From contig JBOFCO010000229.1 in the NCBI GenBank assembly GCA_051646105.1, positions 17,131 to 81,130 on the forward strand: a stretch of DNA of 64,000 nt, given 5' to 3'. The notes under the pieces were generated by a model. It made no database searches. It was not told where the DNA came from and saw only the letters and a list, made by a program, of their open reading frames with translations. Positions 7,617-17,356 of the stretch are shown here, piece after piece (within the stretch, counting starts at the first letter, position 1; every line of letters starts with the position of its first letter). The translations under genes and the position numbers were made by a program. This DNA comes from JBOFCO01 sp051646105. GTDB lineage: Bacteria > Pseudomonadota > Alphaproteobacteria > Rhodobacterales > Rhodobacteraceae.

Positions 7617-8621
7617 TCAGGCCCGCTTCCGCAGGACGATGTCGATGAAGACCGCGACGATGATGATCACCCCGGTCACGACAATCTTCCATTCTTCAAG
7701 AACGCCCATCACGCGAAGGCCGTTCGTCAACACGCTCATGATGAAAGCGCCGATGATGGTGCCCATCACCGTTCCGCGCCCACCAGCCAGTGAGGTGCCG
7801 CCAATGACGACGGCCGCAATGGCGTCAAGTTCATAGCCAAGCCCCAGCGCCGGCTGGGCCGAGTTCAGGCGGGATGATACGATCAGCCCGGCGATACCGC
7901 AGATGCCACCGCAGATCGCATAGGTCAGGATTTTCCAGTTCTCGACCTTGATACCGGAAAGCCGTGCGGCCTCTTCGTTGGAACCAAGCGCAAAGATCAT
8001 GCGGCCGATGATCGTCCGGTTCAGCACGACCGAGGCGATGATCGCGACCCCGAACATGATCATCACGCCGTTTGGAATTTCCAGCCCCGGGATCAGCGCA
8101 GAGATCGAGCTTTCCGGCGACAGCAGCCCGTAGTTTGGCGTGTCGTTGAAGTAGATCGGTTTCGCGCCTGAAAACACCAGCGCCAAACCCCGCGCAATCT
8201 GCATCATGCCAAGCGTAGCGATAAAGGGCGGGATTTTCAGCTTGGCGATCACGACGCCGGAAATCGCCCCCATGAAGGCGCCGGCGGCAATTGCACCGAT
8301 GATGCCCATGGGCAAAGGCATGCCCAGGTTTGTCAGCACCAGCCCCGCAACGACTGCGGTCAGCGTCATCATCGTGCCGACGGAAAGGTCGATGCCGCCA
8401 GAGATGATGACAAAGGTCACGGCCACACCCAGAACGCCGTTGACCGCCGTCGCCTGCATGATGCCGACCATGTTGGCACCGGTGGCAAAGTTCGTGGCAA
8501 ACAGGCTGAAAAAGGCAAGAAGCGCGATCAGAACCGCAAAGGCGACTGCCTTTTGCATGGTTGCAGCAGTCAGAAACCCGGATTTCACCGTCGCGGTATT
8601 GCCAACAGTCGTATCAGACAT
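7617..8621 (-). CDS. Sugar ABC transporter permease (RbsC-like)
   Basis: Protein of 334 residues with about nine or ten membrane spans and the BPD_transp_2 permease pattern, including TFVIISGGIDLSVG and, near the C terminus, AAVVIGGTSLAGGRGTVMGT, the coupling loop conserved in RbsC/XylH/AraH. It forms the membrane channel that pairs with the ATPase encoded 15 bases upstream and the receptor encoded downstream. Confidence 0.94.
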   Translation of the reverse strand: MSDTTVGNTATVKSGFLTAATMQKAVAFAVLIALLAFFSLFATNFATGANMVGIMQATAVNGVLGVAVTFVIISGGIDLSVGTMMTLTAVVAGLVLTNLGMPLPMGIIGAIAAGAFMGAISGVVIAKLKIPPFIATLGMMQIARGLALVFSGAKPIYFNDTPNYGLLSPESSISALIPGLEIPNGVMIMFGVAIIASVVLNRTIIGRMIFALGSNEEAARLSGIKVENWKILTYAICGGICGIAGLIVSSRLNSAQPALGLGYELDAIAAVVIGGTSLAGGRGTVMGTIIGAFIMSVLTNGLRVMGVLEEWKIVVTGVIIIVAVFIDIVLRKRA

Positions 8622-8636
8622 CCTGGTATCTCCCGT

Positions 8637-10163
8637 TCAGGCGGCTGCCGATTTGCGCTGTGTCGCCAGCGTCATGATCTGTTCCTGGGTCGCCGTGCGC
8701 CCGTCGAGTTCGCCGGTGATGCGGCCTTCGCACATCACCACGATCCGGTGGGACAGGCGCAAAACTTCCGGCAATTCAGAGGAGATCACAATGATGGCCT
8801 TGCCTTGTTCCGCCAGGCTTTCCAGAAGACGATAGATTTCAGCCTTGGCACCAACATCGATCCCGCGAGTCGGCTCATCAAAGATCAGGATGTCGCAGTC
8901 GCGCAGCAGCCACTTGCCGATGACGACCTTTTGCTGGTTGCCTCCGGACAGAAGCCGCGTTTCCTGCTTTACGGATGGCGTCTTGACGCGCAGCTTTGCG
9001 ACATACTCGCCCGCCACCCTGTCAAGATCGGCGTCGCGCATGAAAACCCGGCCAGACAGATACCGGAACCAGCTTGCCATTGTGACGTTGTCGCGCACTG
9101 ACATTCCTGTGACGAGACCGAAGTGTTTGCGATCTTCGGACAGATAGGCAATGCCCGCCGCGACCGCATCGGCCGGACTGGTGATCCGGCGTTCTTTTCC
9201 GTGAACATGGATCGTGCCGCTGTCGATCGGATCGGCGCCGAAAACGGCGCGGGCAACCTCCGTCCGCCCGGCCCCCATCAGCCCGGCAAAGCCCAGGATT
9301 TCGCCCTTGCGCAGGGTAAAACTGACATCGCGGATCGTATTCCTGCTGTTCAGTCCCGCAACACGCAGAACCTCTTCGTCGGTTCCGTGACCGGTCGCCC
9401 TATGCTGGTCTGCCAGTTCGCGTCCGACCATAAGCTGAATGATTGTCGACATCGGTGTCGTCGCGGCGGGCAAGGTGTCGATATATTGCCCGTCACGCAT
9501 CACCGTGACACGATCGGCGATACGTTTCACCTCGTCCATCTTGTGGGTGATGTAGACGATACCCACCCCGTTCGCCTTCAGGTCATCGATGATCGCAAAA
9601 AGATGCTCGACCTCGGTTTCATTCAGGGCCGATGTCGGTTCATCCATGATCAGGACGCGGGCATTGTAGGACAGTGCCTTGGCGATCTCGACCAGCTGCT
9701 GACGGGCCACCGTCATCTGTCCGACCTCTGTCGTCGGCAGTATGTTGACCTTCATGCGCTGAAAGATCGCTGCCGCGTCTCGTTTCATCTGGTCTTCGTC
9801 GACAAAGATGCCAAGCCCCTTCCGGGGCTCACGACCGATGAAGATGTTCTGCGCCGCCGTCAGATGGTTCATCAGGAAAAGCTCCTGATGGATGATACTG
9901 ATTCCCAAGGCCTGTGCCGCATGAGGATTGGGAACCGAAACCGGCACGTTGTCCACGCGAAGTTCCCCGCCGTCCGGCTGATAGACCCCGGTAAGAATTT
10001 TCATCAGCGTCGACTTGCCGGCACCGTTCTCTCCCATTAGGGCATGAACTTCCCCGGGGTACAGGTCGAAGCTGACATTTTGCAGGGCACGGACGCCCGG
10101 GAAGGATTTTTCGATCCCCAGCATCTGAATCAATGCAGTCCTGGCCTCCGGCGCTTCCGGCAT
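8637..10163 (-). CDS. Sugar ABC transporter ATP-binding protein (RbsA/MglA-like)
   Basis: Protein of 508 residues with two fused ABC domains. The first has Walker A GENGAGKS (residues 44-51) and Walker [13 protein letters not shown]. The second has a degenerate Walker A ([16 protein letters not shown]), an intact signature LSGGNQQKV and [13 protein letters not shown], the arrangement typical of RbsA/MglA. ATG at 10163 is preferred to the upstream in-frame codon at 10202 because a GGAGG site lies between them. First gene of the operon ATPase-permease-receptor-mutarotase. No sugar kinase or isomerase is encoded with it. Confidence 0.93.
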   Translation of the reverse strand: MPEAPEARTALIQMLGIEKSFPGVRALQNVSFDLYPGEVHALMGENGAGKSTLMKILTGVYQPDGGELRVDNVPVSVPNPHAAQALGISIIHQELFLMNHLTAAQNIFIGREPRKGLGIFVDEDQMKRDAAAIFQRMKVNILPTTEVGQMTVARQQLVEIAKALSYNARVLIMDEPTSALNETEVEHLFAIIDDLKANGVGIVYITHKMDEVKRIADRVTVMRDGQYIDTLPAATTPMSTIIQLMVGRELADQHRATGHGTDEEVLRVAGLNSRNTIRDVSFTLRKGEILGFAGLMGAGRTEVARAVFGADPIDSGTIHVHGKERRITSPADAVAAGIAYLSEDRKHFGLVTGMSVRDNVTMASWFRYLSGRVFMRDADLDRVAGEYVAKLRVKTPSVKQETRLLSGGNQQKVVIGKWLLRDCDILIFDEPTRGIDVGAKAEIYRLLESLAEQGKAIIVISSELPEVLRLSHRIVVMCEGRITGELDGRTATQEQIMTLATQRKSAAA

Positions 10164-10232
10164 ATGGCGTCTTTCCTCCCTGTCACCATGACCGGCAGCC
10201 ATTACGGCCGTCCTCCCCGGACCACGAGCAGT

Positions 10233-10251
10233 AAATCATGTAACATGATTT
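10233..10251. promoter_or_regulatory. Perfect 19-bp palindromic operator candidate
   Basis: AAATCATGT-A-ACATGATTT: 9-bp perfect arms around a central A in an AT-rich patch. It lies about 70 bases before the ABC ATPase start and about 28 bases downstream of the -10 box of the minus-strand promoter, where a bound repressor would block elongation or initiation. The regulator is not encoded in the window. Confidence 0.65.
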
Positions 10252-10278
10252 AATGACATGTTAGGGTATTTATGACGA

Positions 10279-10307
10279 ATTGAAAGAGCCGCGATAACCA
10301 ATGTCAA
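10279..10307 (-). promoter_or_regulatory. Sigma-70 promoter for the sugar ABC operon
   Basis: Reading the minus strand, TTGACA (10307-10302) is followed by a 17-base spacer and TTCAAT (10284-10279). The -35 box is perfect, the -10 matches 4 of 6. It points at the ABC operon and the palindrome lies just downstream. Confidence 0.6.
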
Positions 10308-10507
10308 AGAATCTTTCTTTGGCCGCGCCACAGCCACCCTATGATATGATTCATGTGAGCCCGCGTGATGGGTATCGACCAGCCGGGGCAATGCAGGATT
10401 CTATCCGCCGCCAACACCGGTGCCGCGTTTGCGGAATTAATGGCGCCATTATCAGGCACCCCAACTGCGCAAGGTGCCCCGTTGTCGGTGAAACTGCGGG
10501 ACCGACG

Positions 10508-11008
10508 TCAGGAAACCGGCTGTTGCTGCGCCTGAACTTCAGCGCGGCGGGCAAGCTCTTGCCGGTACAGGGCCAGGAAATCCACCGTATCGATGTTCAG
10601 CGCCGGGAAACCGCCGTCGCGGGTCACATCGCTGATGATCCGACGGATGAACGGAAACAGCATCCGGGGGCACTCGATAAGCAGGAAGGGATGCAACTGT
10701 TCTTCAGGCACGCCCTCGACATGGAAAATGCCGCCGTAATCCAGCTCCAGCAGGAAAAGCGCTTCTCCATTCGCCTTGTTTTTCGAGGTGGTCTTGAACT
10801 TGGCCACCACTTCGTACTGGTTCGCCACCTGGCGCTTGCGCGCATCAAGGCTGACCTGAACCTGAACGTCGGGCTGCACTTCACCGCCCAGCGCACCCTT
10901 TTGCGCAACGATGTTTTCAAAGGACAGATCACGCACGAACTGCCCCAGAATCCGCATGTTCACCTGTGGTGCTGCCTGCGGCGCTGCGCCGTTGCCATTC
11001 TCGGCCAT
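10508..11008 (-). CDS. secB: Protein-export chaperone SecB
   Basis: Protein of 166 residues. It keeps unfolded preproteins export-competent and delivers them to SecA in the cytoplasm. Family blocks seen are VQVSLDARKRQVANQYEVVA and, near the C-terminal third, FLLIECPRMLFPF with FPALNIDTVDFLALYR. ATG at 11008 has AGGAGG six bases upstream; the longer frame starts with TTG and lacks support. Next to fxsA on the same strand. Confidence 0.96.
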   Translation of the reverse strand: MAENGNGAAPQAAPQVNMRILGQFVRDLSFENIVAQKGALGGEVQPDVQVQVSLDARKRQVANQYEVVAKFKTTSKNKANGEALFLLELDYGGIFHVEGVPEEQLHPFLLIECPRMLFPFIRRIISDVTRDGGFPALNIDTVDFLALYRQELARRAEVQAQQQPVS

Positions 11009-11101
11009 GTCCATCCTCCTGATTACTTTTCCGGTCAACGGAACCGGGTCGCGAAACGGCTTAGCAGCTTGGGCGCCATACCTCAATCGGTCTGAGGCCG
11101 G

Positions 11102-11605
11102 TCAATGCCGGGTCCAGCCCGAAGGCGGTTGCTTTCCCTGGGGCGGGGCCACCTCGGTATAATCGGCGTCAATAATGGTCGGGTCGACCGCCGGGCGATG
11201 CGGCGATCCGCCGTCGTCCCGCGTCGCCTTTCCACCCATGTCGAACCGTGCCACACGCACCCGCGACGCCGCAAAGCGCAGCACGGCCGCGCGCACGGGC
11301 GGGATCAGCAGCAGGATACCCAGCGTGTCGGTGAAAAAGCCTGGCGTCAACAACAGCGCGCCGGCCAGCAGGATCATCGCACCATGTGCAATGGGTGCCG
11401 TCGGATCCTCCAGCCGTGACAGGGCACTGCGCAGGTCAAACATGACCCTGGCGCCCTGAACACGCACAAGGATCGCCCCGGCGATGGCCGTCAGCAGGAC
11501 CAGACCCAGCGTAGGCCAAAGCCCGATAAGGCCACCCACCTGAATGAACAGCGCGATTTCGATCACCGGAATCAGCAGAAACGGCAAAAACAACCACATT
11601 CCCAT
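11102..11605 (-). CDS. fxsA: FxsA family membrane protein
   Basis: Protein of 167 residues. Two N-terminal membrane spans (MWLFLPFLLIPVIEIALFIQ, then a second near residues 25-48) are followed by LLAGALLLTPGFFTDTLGI, the FxsA hallmark, and a polar C-terminal tail. The enterobacterial member, when over-produced, relieves F-plasmid exclusion of phage T7; the native role is unknown. It lies upstream of secB and divergent from the Tim44-like gene. Confidence 0.9.
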   Translation of the reverse strand: MGMWLFLPFLLIPVIEIALFIQVGGLIGLWPTLGLVLLTAIAGAILVRVQGARVMFDLRSALSRLEDPTAPIAHGAMILLAGALLLTPGFFTDTLGILLLIPPVRAAVLRFAASRVRVARFDMGGKATRDDGGSPHRPAVDPTIIDADYTEVAPPQGKQPPSGWTRH

Positions 11606-11726
11606 GCCTTTCCCGCATCAGGTGTCTTGGATGGACTTGACCCCACCGCTGACCTACATAAGTGAGGACCGTCAGCTTTCAAACCCCGCTGTCCACCGCA
11701 CACCCTGACACAAGATCGAGGCGAAG

Positions 11727-12386
11727 ATGAACAACTCCATCATTCAACTTCTGGTTCTGGCCGGGGTCGCCATTTTTCTGATCGTCAAGCTGCGGTCGGT
11801 TCTGGGCACTCGTGAAGGCTTTGAAAAACCGCAGGTGCCTCCGCCCTCCCGTCGTGGCGATCCGCGCGACAACCTTTCGGTGGTCGAGGGTGGGCCGGAT
11901 GCGGATATTTCCGATTACGTGCCCGATGGCAGCCCTGCGGCACGCGCTTTCGCCGCCATGAAAGAGGCAGAACCGGGATTTTCGGTACGTGACTTTCTGC
12001 AGGGTGCGCGTGGCGCGTATGAAATGATCCTGCTTGCCTTCGAACGCGGCGATATTTCCGGTGTCCGCAATTTCCTGTCGCGTGACGTTGCAGACAGCTT
12101 TGATCAGGTGATCGCTGCGCGTGCCGCCCAGAATCTGAAGGTCGAGGCAAATTTTGCCGGGCTTCGCGATATCGGCATCGTGAATGCCGAATACAATCGC
12201 GAAACCCAGGAGGCCGAGGTCACACTGCGCTTCGTGGGGGAACTGACTTCGGTGGTGCGCAACGCGGCAGGCGAAGTGATCGAAGGAAACGCCAATACCC
12301 CGCGTCGCCAGAAAGATGTCTGGACCTTTGCGCGGTTCATGCGCGCCGATGACCCGAACTGGGAACTGGTCGCAACCGGGGAATGA
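11727..12386 (+). CDS. Tim44/TimA-family membrane-anchored protein
   Basis: Protein of 219 residues with one N-terminal membrane span (IIQLLVLAGVAIFLIVKL) and a C-terminal Tim44-like domain (about residues 75-215), including the conserved DFLQGARGAYEMILLAF and FLSRDVADSF stretches. Bacterial Tim44-like proteins are thought to assist membrane protein biogenesis. In this lineage the gene commonly sits opposite fxsA-secB, as here. The next gene, mltA, starts 9 bases after its stop in the same frame. Confidence 0.9.
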   Translation: MNNSIIQLLVLAGVAIFLIVKLRSVLGTREGFEKPQVPPPSRRGDPRDNLSVVEGGPDADISDYVPDGSPAARAFAAMKEAEPGFSVRDFLQGARGAYEMILLAFERGDISGVRNFLSRDVADSFDQVIAARAAQNLKVEANFAGLRDIGIVNAEYNRETQEAEVTLRFVGELTSVVRNAAGEVIEGNANTPRRQKDVWTFARFMRADDPNWELVATGE

Positions 12387-12395
12387 CGCCCGATC

Positions 12396-13229
12396 ATGGC
12401 CGCAACCCTGCGCGCCCTTTCCGAATTGCCTGGATGGGCCGATGCCCGCCGGATGCCGGACGGTTCAAATGTGGCCGATTATTTCTGCGGCGATAAGATC
12501 GCGGCGGAATTCACCGGCTATTACGAACCTGTGCTGCCTGCATCCCGACACGGCGATGCGCGTTTCCGGTTTCCGATCCATCGTCTGCCGGATACCGGCA
12601 CACCAACAGCCGCCCGTGCGGCACTGGTTGCCGGGGATGCTCTGGGCGGCCTTGAACTCGCCTGGCTGGACGATCCGCTGGAAGCATTCCTGTTGCAGGT
12701 TCAGGGTTCAGGACGCCTTCGCTTTGCCGACGGCTCGATGATGCGGGTGGGCTACGCCGGCAGCAACGGGCAGGCTTACGTTTCCATCGGCAAGCTGCTG
12801 GTGGCGCGGGGCATCATCCCGGCGCATGAAATCGGCATCGACGCGATCCGCGCCCATGCGGCTGCGCATCCGGAAGCGCTTGCCGGTCTGCTGAACGAAA
12901 ACCCGTCCTATGTCTTTTTCAAAGAGATTGCGGGCCTGCCGGAAACCGCTGGCCCCATCGGTACGGCTGGCATTCCGCTGACAGCGATGCAGTCAGTCGC
13001 CGTTGATCCCGCCCATATCCCGCTTGGCAGTCTGCTATGGATGGAAGCGGGCGATCCCGATCCCATCCGCGCGCTGGTGATCGCGCAGGATACCGGCAGC
13101 GCGATCAAGGGCGTAGGCCGGATCGACCTTTTCTTTGGCACGGGGGAAGCGGCAGGAAAACGCGCCGGGGCGTTCCGCTGCACGGGCACGGTCACACCGC
13201 TGATCCGCCGCGATGGAACCAAGGCATGA
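12396..13229 (+). CDS. mltA: Murein lytic transglycosylase A, compact form
   Basis: Protein of 277 residues. It carries the MltA core FTGYYEPVLPAS, LLQVQGSGRLRFADG and a C-terminal 3D-like barrel with IAQDTGSAIKGVGRID, which holds the catalytic aspartate of the family. No signal peptide or lipobox is visible: the only possible start is the ATG at 12396, because the Tim44 stop codon lies 9 bases upstream in frame. The N-terminal segment between LSELPGWADA and FTGYYEP is also short compared with family members I know. It may be a compact variant, or a gene that lost its exported N terminus. It overlaps smr by 4 bases. Confidence 0.85.
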   Translation: MAATLRALSELPGWADARRMPDGSNVADYFCGDKIAAEFTGYYEPVLPASRHGDARFRFPIHRLPDTGTPTAARAALVAGDALGGLELAWLDDPLEAFLLQVQGSGRLRFADGSMMRVGYAGSNGQAYVSIGKLLVARGIIPAHEIGIDAIRAHAAAHPEALAGLLNENPSYVFFKEIAGLPETAGPIGTAGIPLTAMQSVAVDPAHIPLGSLLWMEAGDPDPIRALVIAQDTGSAIKGVGRIDLFFGTGEAAGKRAGAFRCTGTVTPLIRRDGTKA

Positions 13230-13834
13230 CCAAGCGGCGCGGTCACGGCGCGGGTCTCGGCCCCGAGGATGAGGCGCTGTGGCAGCGTGTCACTCGCCAT
13301 GCGACACCGCTGCACCCAAAGGCACGGATGCCGCTGCATCAACCAAAACCGCTGCCGCTTGCCCATGCACCGGTCAAGCAGAAACCCCAACCGCTGCATC
13401 CGTTCCGCATGGGACAGTCGCGTAGCGAAAGCCTGACATCGGTGCATCTTGCCCCCGGCCCATCCGAATTGCTGGCCCATGCCCCGGTGCGGATGGACCG
13501 CAAGGCTTACGGAAACCTGACGCGCGGCAGGCTGTCACCAGAGGCAAGGATTGACCTGCACGGGATGGTGCTGGCCGTCGCGCATCCGGCACTGAACCGC
13601 TTCATTGTTGAATCCCACGCGCGCGGCCTGCGTCTGGTGCTGGTCATCACGGGCAAGGGGAAGGACCGTGACGATGGCGGCCCGATCCCGCAACGCATGG
13701 GCGTTCTGCGCCACCATGTTCCGCAATGGCTGGCCATGCCGCCGCTTGGCGCACTGGTGCTTCAAGTGGCTCAGGCCCACCAGAAACATGGCGGGGCCGG
13801 GGCCTATTACGTCTATCTGCGGCGGTCCAGGTAG
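13226..13834 (+). CDS. Smr/MutS2-domain protein
   Basis: Protein of 202 residues. A basic, proline-rich N-terminal half without clear domain precedes a C-terminal Smr domain starting at IDLHGMVLAVAHPALNRFI, with the LVLVITGKGK and GGAGAYYVYLRR strands of the fold. Smr domains bind or nick nucleic acids; the DLHG motif is the conserved one. ATG at 13226 overlaps the mltA stop (ATGA), so it is probably translationally coupled. Confidence 0.88.
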   Translation: MTKRRGHGAGLGPEDEALWQRVTRHATPLHPKARMPLHQPKPLPLAHAPVKQKPQPLHPFRMGQSRSESLTSVHLAPGPSELLAHAPVRMDRKAYGNLTRGRLSPEARIDLHGMVLAVAHPALNRFIVESHARGLRLVLVITGKGKDRDDGGPIPQRMGVLRHHVPQWLAMPPLGALVLQVAQAHQKHGGAGAYYVYLRRSR

Positions 13835-13840
13835 CGCGGC

Positions 13841-14965
13841 CTATTGCAACGCTCCTGATGCCGCATTCACCGGCAACAGCACGATCTGCGTGGCGTTCTG
13901 AACGGTCATCACGATGCCCGACAGCAGTCCCAGCCTTTTTGCCGGGTCACCTGCCAGTGCCGCATCAACCTGCCCGATTTCACGCAGCAGACCAAGCAGG
14001 ACCGGCGACGTTCCGGCAGTGAAGTGGCCCAGACCGCTTGAATATGCACCGACCTCGATCAGCGTTACCTCAAGATCGGCGACGCGCGACGTGTCTTTCA
14101 GATTGCCCAGCCGGACAGTTTGACCGCTCAGCCGTGCGGCAAGGTTCAGCGCGCGGTCGCGTTCTGACGTGAAGATCACAAACGGCTGCGGCAGGTTGCC
14201 GATCCGTTTCGCCTGTGCACGAAAGACATCCACATCCAGATCAGGCGACATCAGCACGACACCGCCGATCCGGGGCAAGACGTTGCGATCTCTGGAAATC
14301 GCAAGCTGTCGCAGCGTCTCCATCGTCAACATTCCGCCCATCGAATGCGCCAGGATGATGATCCGATCGGGATGCGCGGCGGCGACTTCCTTCAGCAAAT
14401 GTTCAAACCCATCGCGCGAAAACAGGGCGCTGTCGCGATCATAGGCATAAGCCAGCGGTTGGGCACGTGACGGCCATGCGTAATGCACCATCACCCCCGG
14501 CAGGTTCAGGTCTTCGGCAAGTTGGGCGGTTCGATAGGCCCCCTCTGCATAGGTGGTGTTGAACCCGTGGACAAAGACCACAACCTCACGACCGCCAGCA
14601 GGCTGTGCGCGCAATGCCTGCGCAAGCGAGACGCGAAAGGGTTGGGCGCCATCAAAGACCGTCTCATCTGCAACCAGAAATTCAGTGGTCGGGTCAGGGC
14701 GGCGATCATTTCGCGGCAGGTCAAGCGAGCCCGCTTCGCGCAGCGGCGGAATTGCAATATCCAACCGGGCGAAACGGGTCTCCTCCGACCGGGTTCGGCT
14801 GTATCCTGTACCGCTTGTTTCATCGACAGCGCGCGTTGTCGCCACAAAGACCGGTCGGGTTTCCGCACCCGCCGCATCGGCAGGTGCCATGACGATCTCG
14901 CCCCGAGGCGCGCAGGCGGTAACCGCCAGCACGAGCAACACGCGGAACAAGGCGCTAAAGCACAT
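13841..14965 (-). CDS. Lipoprotein alpha/beta-hydrolase (DUF900-like)
   Basis: Protein of 374 residues. With the start at 14965 it begins [18 protein letters not shown], a lipoprotein signal with lipobox VTAC. The hydrolase core shows [18 protein letters not shown], the nucleophile elbow [14 protein letters not shown] and a late GLGHFTAG that may supply the His. This matches DUF900 proteins, annotated as esterase/lipase-like with unknown substrate. It overlaps the end of hslU by 11 bases and converges on smr with 6 bases between stops. Confidence 0.85.
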   Translation of the reverse strand: MCFSALFRVLLVLAVTACAPRGEIVMAPADAAGAETRPVFVATTRAVDETSGTGYSRTRSEETRFARLDIAIPPLREAGSLDLPRNDRRPDPTTEFLVADETVFDGAQPFRVSLAQALRAQPAGGREVVVFVHGFNTTYAEGAYRTAQLAEDLNLPGVMVHYAWPSRAQPLAYAYDRDSALFSRDGFEHLLKEVAAAHPDRIIILAHSMGGMLTMETLRQLAISRDRNVLPRIGGVVLMSPDLDVDVFRAQAKRIGNLPQPFVIFTSERDRALNLAARLSGQTVRLGNLKDTSRVADLEVTLIEVGAYSSGLGHFTAGTSPVLLGLLREIGQVDAALAGDPAKRLGLLSGIVMTVQNATQIVLLPVNAASGALQ

Positions 14966-16259
14966 ACCGGCTGATATCCGCAGACTTCGCCAGCTCTCCC
15001 AACTGCGCCTCAACGAACGCCGCATTCACCGTCACCGCCTCTCCACCACGATCCGGCGCGGTAAAGGACAGGTCTTCGAACACCCTTTCCAGCACGGTAT
15101 AAAGCCGCCGCGCCCCGATGTTTTCCACGCTGCGATTCACCTCTGCCGCGATGCGGGCCAGGGCGGCGATGCCGTCGGGTGTAAAGGACACGCTCAACGA
15201 TTCCGTACCCATCAGCGCCGTGTACTGCCGGGTCAGCGCGTTGTCAGTTTCGGTCAGGATGCGGACGAAATCGCCCTCGGTCAGCGGCTGCAACTCCACC
15301 CGGATCGGCAGGCGGCCCTGCAATTCCGGCAGCAGGTCCGAGGGTTTGGCGATGTGGAACGCACCAGAGGCGATGAACAGGATGTGGTCGGTCTTGACCG
15401 GGCCGTATTTGGTGGAAACCACCGTCCCCTCGATCAGCGGCAGCAGGTCGCGTTGCACGCCTTCGCGGCTGACATCGGCCCCCCGCGCCTCTGCCCTTGC
15501 ACAGACCTTGTCGATCTCGTCAAGGAATACGATGCCGTTTTCCTGCACCGCCTCAAGTGCCGCGGTTTTCACCGTCTCCTCGTCCAGCAGCTTGTCGGCC
15601 TCGTCCGCGATCAGCACGTCATAGCTTTCGGCAACCGTCATTCGACGGCGCGTCTTGCGCCCGCCAAAGGCCTTGCCCAGGAAATCCTGCAAGCCCTGCA
15701 TCTGCATGTCGTTGCCACCGCCGGGCAGGCCCAGCATCGGCATGGCGGGGGCGGGATCGGCGACTTCGATTTCGATCACCGTCGCATCCAGTTCCCCCCG
15801 GCGCAGCTTGCCGCGGAACAGGTCGCGCGTCTGCTCGCGCGCACCTTCCCCCGCCAGGGCCTCGATCACCCGGTCCTCGGCAGCCGCCTGCGCCTTGGCT
15901 TTCACGGCCTCGCGCATATTTTCACGGGTCATTGCGATCCCGGCATCGACCAGATCACGGATGATGCTGTCCACGTCACGGCCGACATAGCCGACTTCCG
16001 TGAACTTCGTCGCCTCTACCTTCAGGAACGGCGCTTTCGCCAGCTTTGCCAGACGGCGGCTGATTTCGGTTTTGCCCACGCCGGTCGGGCCGATCATCAG
16101 GATGTTCTTGGGATAGACTTCTTCCTGAAGGTCGGCGGGCAGCTGCTTGCGCCGCCAGCGGTTGCGCAAGGCCACGGCCACGGCGCGCTTGGCGGCATCC
16201 TGGCCGATGATGAAACGGTCAAGCTCCGATACGATTTCACGGGGGGTCAAGGTGGTCAT
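14955..16259 (-). CDS. hslU: ATP-dependent protease ATPase subunit HslU
   Basis: Protein of 434 residues. Walker A GPTGVGKT (57-64), the pore motif GYVGRDV, Walker [10 protein letters not shown] and the C-terminal ISRYVL that docks into HslV are all present, with the I-domain between. HslU unfolds substrates and feeds them to the HslV peptidase. It is not adjacent to hslV: a membrane-protein gene lies between them, with a one-base overlap at 16259. Confidence 0.97.
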   Translation of the reverse strand: MTTLTPREIVSELDRFIIGQDAAKRAVAVALRNRWRRKQLPADLQEEVYPKNILMIGPTGVGKTEISRRLAKLAKAPFLKVEATKFTEVGYVGRDVDSIIRDLVDAGIAMTRENMREAVKAKAQAAAEDRVIEALAGEGAREQTRDLFRGKLRRGELDATVIEIEVADPAPAMPMLGLPGGGNDMQMQGLQDFLGKAFGGRKTRRRMTVAESYDVLIADEADKLLDEETVKTAALEAVQENGIVFLDEIDKVCARAEARGADVSREGVQRDLLPLIEGTVVSTKYGPVKTDHILFIASGAFHIAKPSDLLPELQGRLPIRVELQPLTEGDFVRILTETDNALTRQYTALMGTESLSVSFTPDGIAALARIAAEVNRSVENIGARRLYTVLERVFEDLSFTAPDRGGEAVTVNAAFVEAQLGELAKSADISRYVL

Positions 16260-17356
16260 CAGGCGCTCGCATAGGGGGGAAGGCGGTTCTTGCCGGGAAA
16301 GTCAGGCAGGGCGCGCATCAGGGCGGCGCGCAACGGCACCCACCAGGTGCCAAGGGCGGTGACAACCGCACCCAGGATCAACAGGACAGTCGCGGCATCC
16401 GTGATGCTGCCGCCGCCGTCCTGACCCCGTACCAGCCAGGAAATCACGATCGCAATGTAAACAATCCCGGCTGTCAGGAACGATCTGCGGTCAATCACCA
16501 GCGCAAGAAGCGAAATCACCACCAAAGCCACGGCCAGCGCCGCCATGCCAGTGCTGCTGCCGTTGCCCATCAGGTTCATCGCGGTAACATTGACGAGGGC
16601 GGGCGCGGCAAGCATGTGCAGCCAGAATCCCGTTGCCGCATGACGGCCAAGGCGATGCGGATCGCGGGTGTCGAACCACATGCCACCCAGAAAGGCGAGC
16701 ACGCCAAAGACCAGAGTCGCCACGGAAAACACCTTGCTGTCCCCCATCCCGAACAGCGGGCCGCCAAACACGCCGCGCGCGGCGCCGGCGACATCCTCGA
16801 CGCTGGCGGTCAGCGAATAGATGGCGATCAATCCAAAGGTCCCCAGAATAAACATGCTGAACGGCAGGCGGAACACGCGGTACCAGACGGCCATGGCGCC
16901 CATCGACAACAAGGATGCCGCGACCATCACGGGGCGTGGCGACACGTCCAGGCTCCACAACAACGACAGCGCAGATATGAAAACGCCGCCACCAAAGGCC
17001 GATGCCAGCACCATGCTGGGCAGGTTCATGCGGCGCTTCAGTGTAAAGTAATGCGCCCACCACCAGGCAATCGCGGCGCAGATCGCCGGCAGCAGGATCA
17101 GGATCGCGGGGCCGGTAAAGATACCCAGCAGGAACGATATGCCGGTCAACAGGATAACCAGACCAACAGACACGAAGATTTCCGAAAATCCCCGGAAGAA
17201 CTCGAACGGTTCGTCCTCGGCAGGCATCGTGGCACGCTTTCCCGCGCGGCTGGCGGCCAACGCCGAAAGACTTGCAGCCTGTGCCTCGGTCAGCATTCCA
17301 GATGCGACGGCGGCGCGCAGATCTTCCAGCGCAATCGAATGCGTGGCCTCAGCCAT
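16259..17356 (-). CDS. Polytopic membrane protein between hslV and hslU
   Basis: Protein of 365 residues. A soluble N-terminal segment of about 50 residues (with [19 protein letters not shown], resembling a short helical oligomerisation motif) is followed by about ten membrane spans and a short tail ending PPYASA. I do not recognise a named family. It overlaps the end of hslV by 8 bases and touches hslU, so the three are very likely co-transcribed and coupled, which suggests a role in the same heat-shock or envelope-stress response. Confidence 0.8.
   Translation of the reverse strand: MAEATHSIALEDLRAAVASGMLTEAQAASLSALAASRAGKRATMPAEDEPFEFFRGFSEIFVSVGLVILLTGISFLLGIFTGPAILILLPAICAAIAWWWAHYFTLKRRMNLPSMVLASAFGGGVFISALSLLWSLDVSPRPVMVAASLLSMGAMAVWYRVFRLPFSMFILGTFGLIAIYSLTASVEDVAGAARGVFGGPLFGMGDSKVFSVATLVFGVLAFLGGMWFDTRDPHRLGRHAATGFWLHMLAAPALVNVTAMNLMGNGSSTGMAALAVALVVISLLALVIDRRSFLTAGIVYIAIVISWLVRGQDGGGSITDAATVLLILGAVVTALGTWWVPLRAALMRALPDFPGKNRLPPYASA

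Larger units (their letters stand above)
10164..10507. other. Intergenic region upstream of the sugar ABC operon
   Basis: 344 bases between the ATPase start and the secB stop, both on the minus strand. It holds the promoter and palindrome listed separately. A weak 6-bp hairpin (GGCACC / GGTGCC, 10455-10460 with 10473-10478) lies just past secB and may be its 3' end structure, but it has no T-run. Otherwise I see nothing. Confidence 0.6.

Noticed and set aside
10301..11095. 264-codon open frame on the plus strand
   Set aside because: It is antisense to secB and has no family resemblance.
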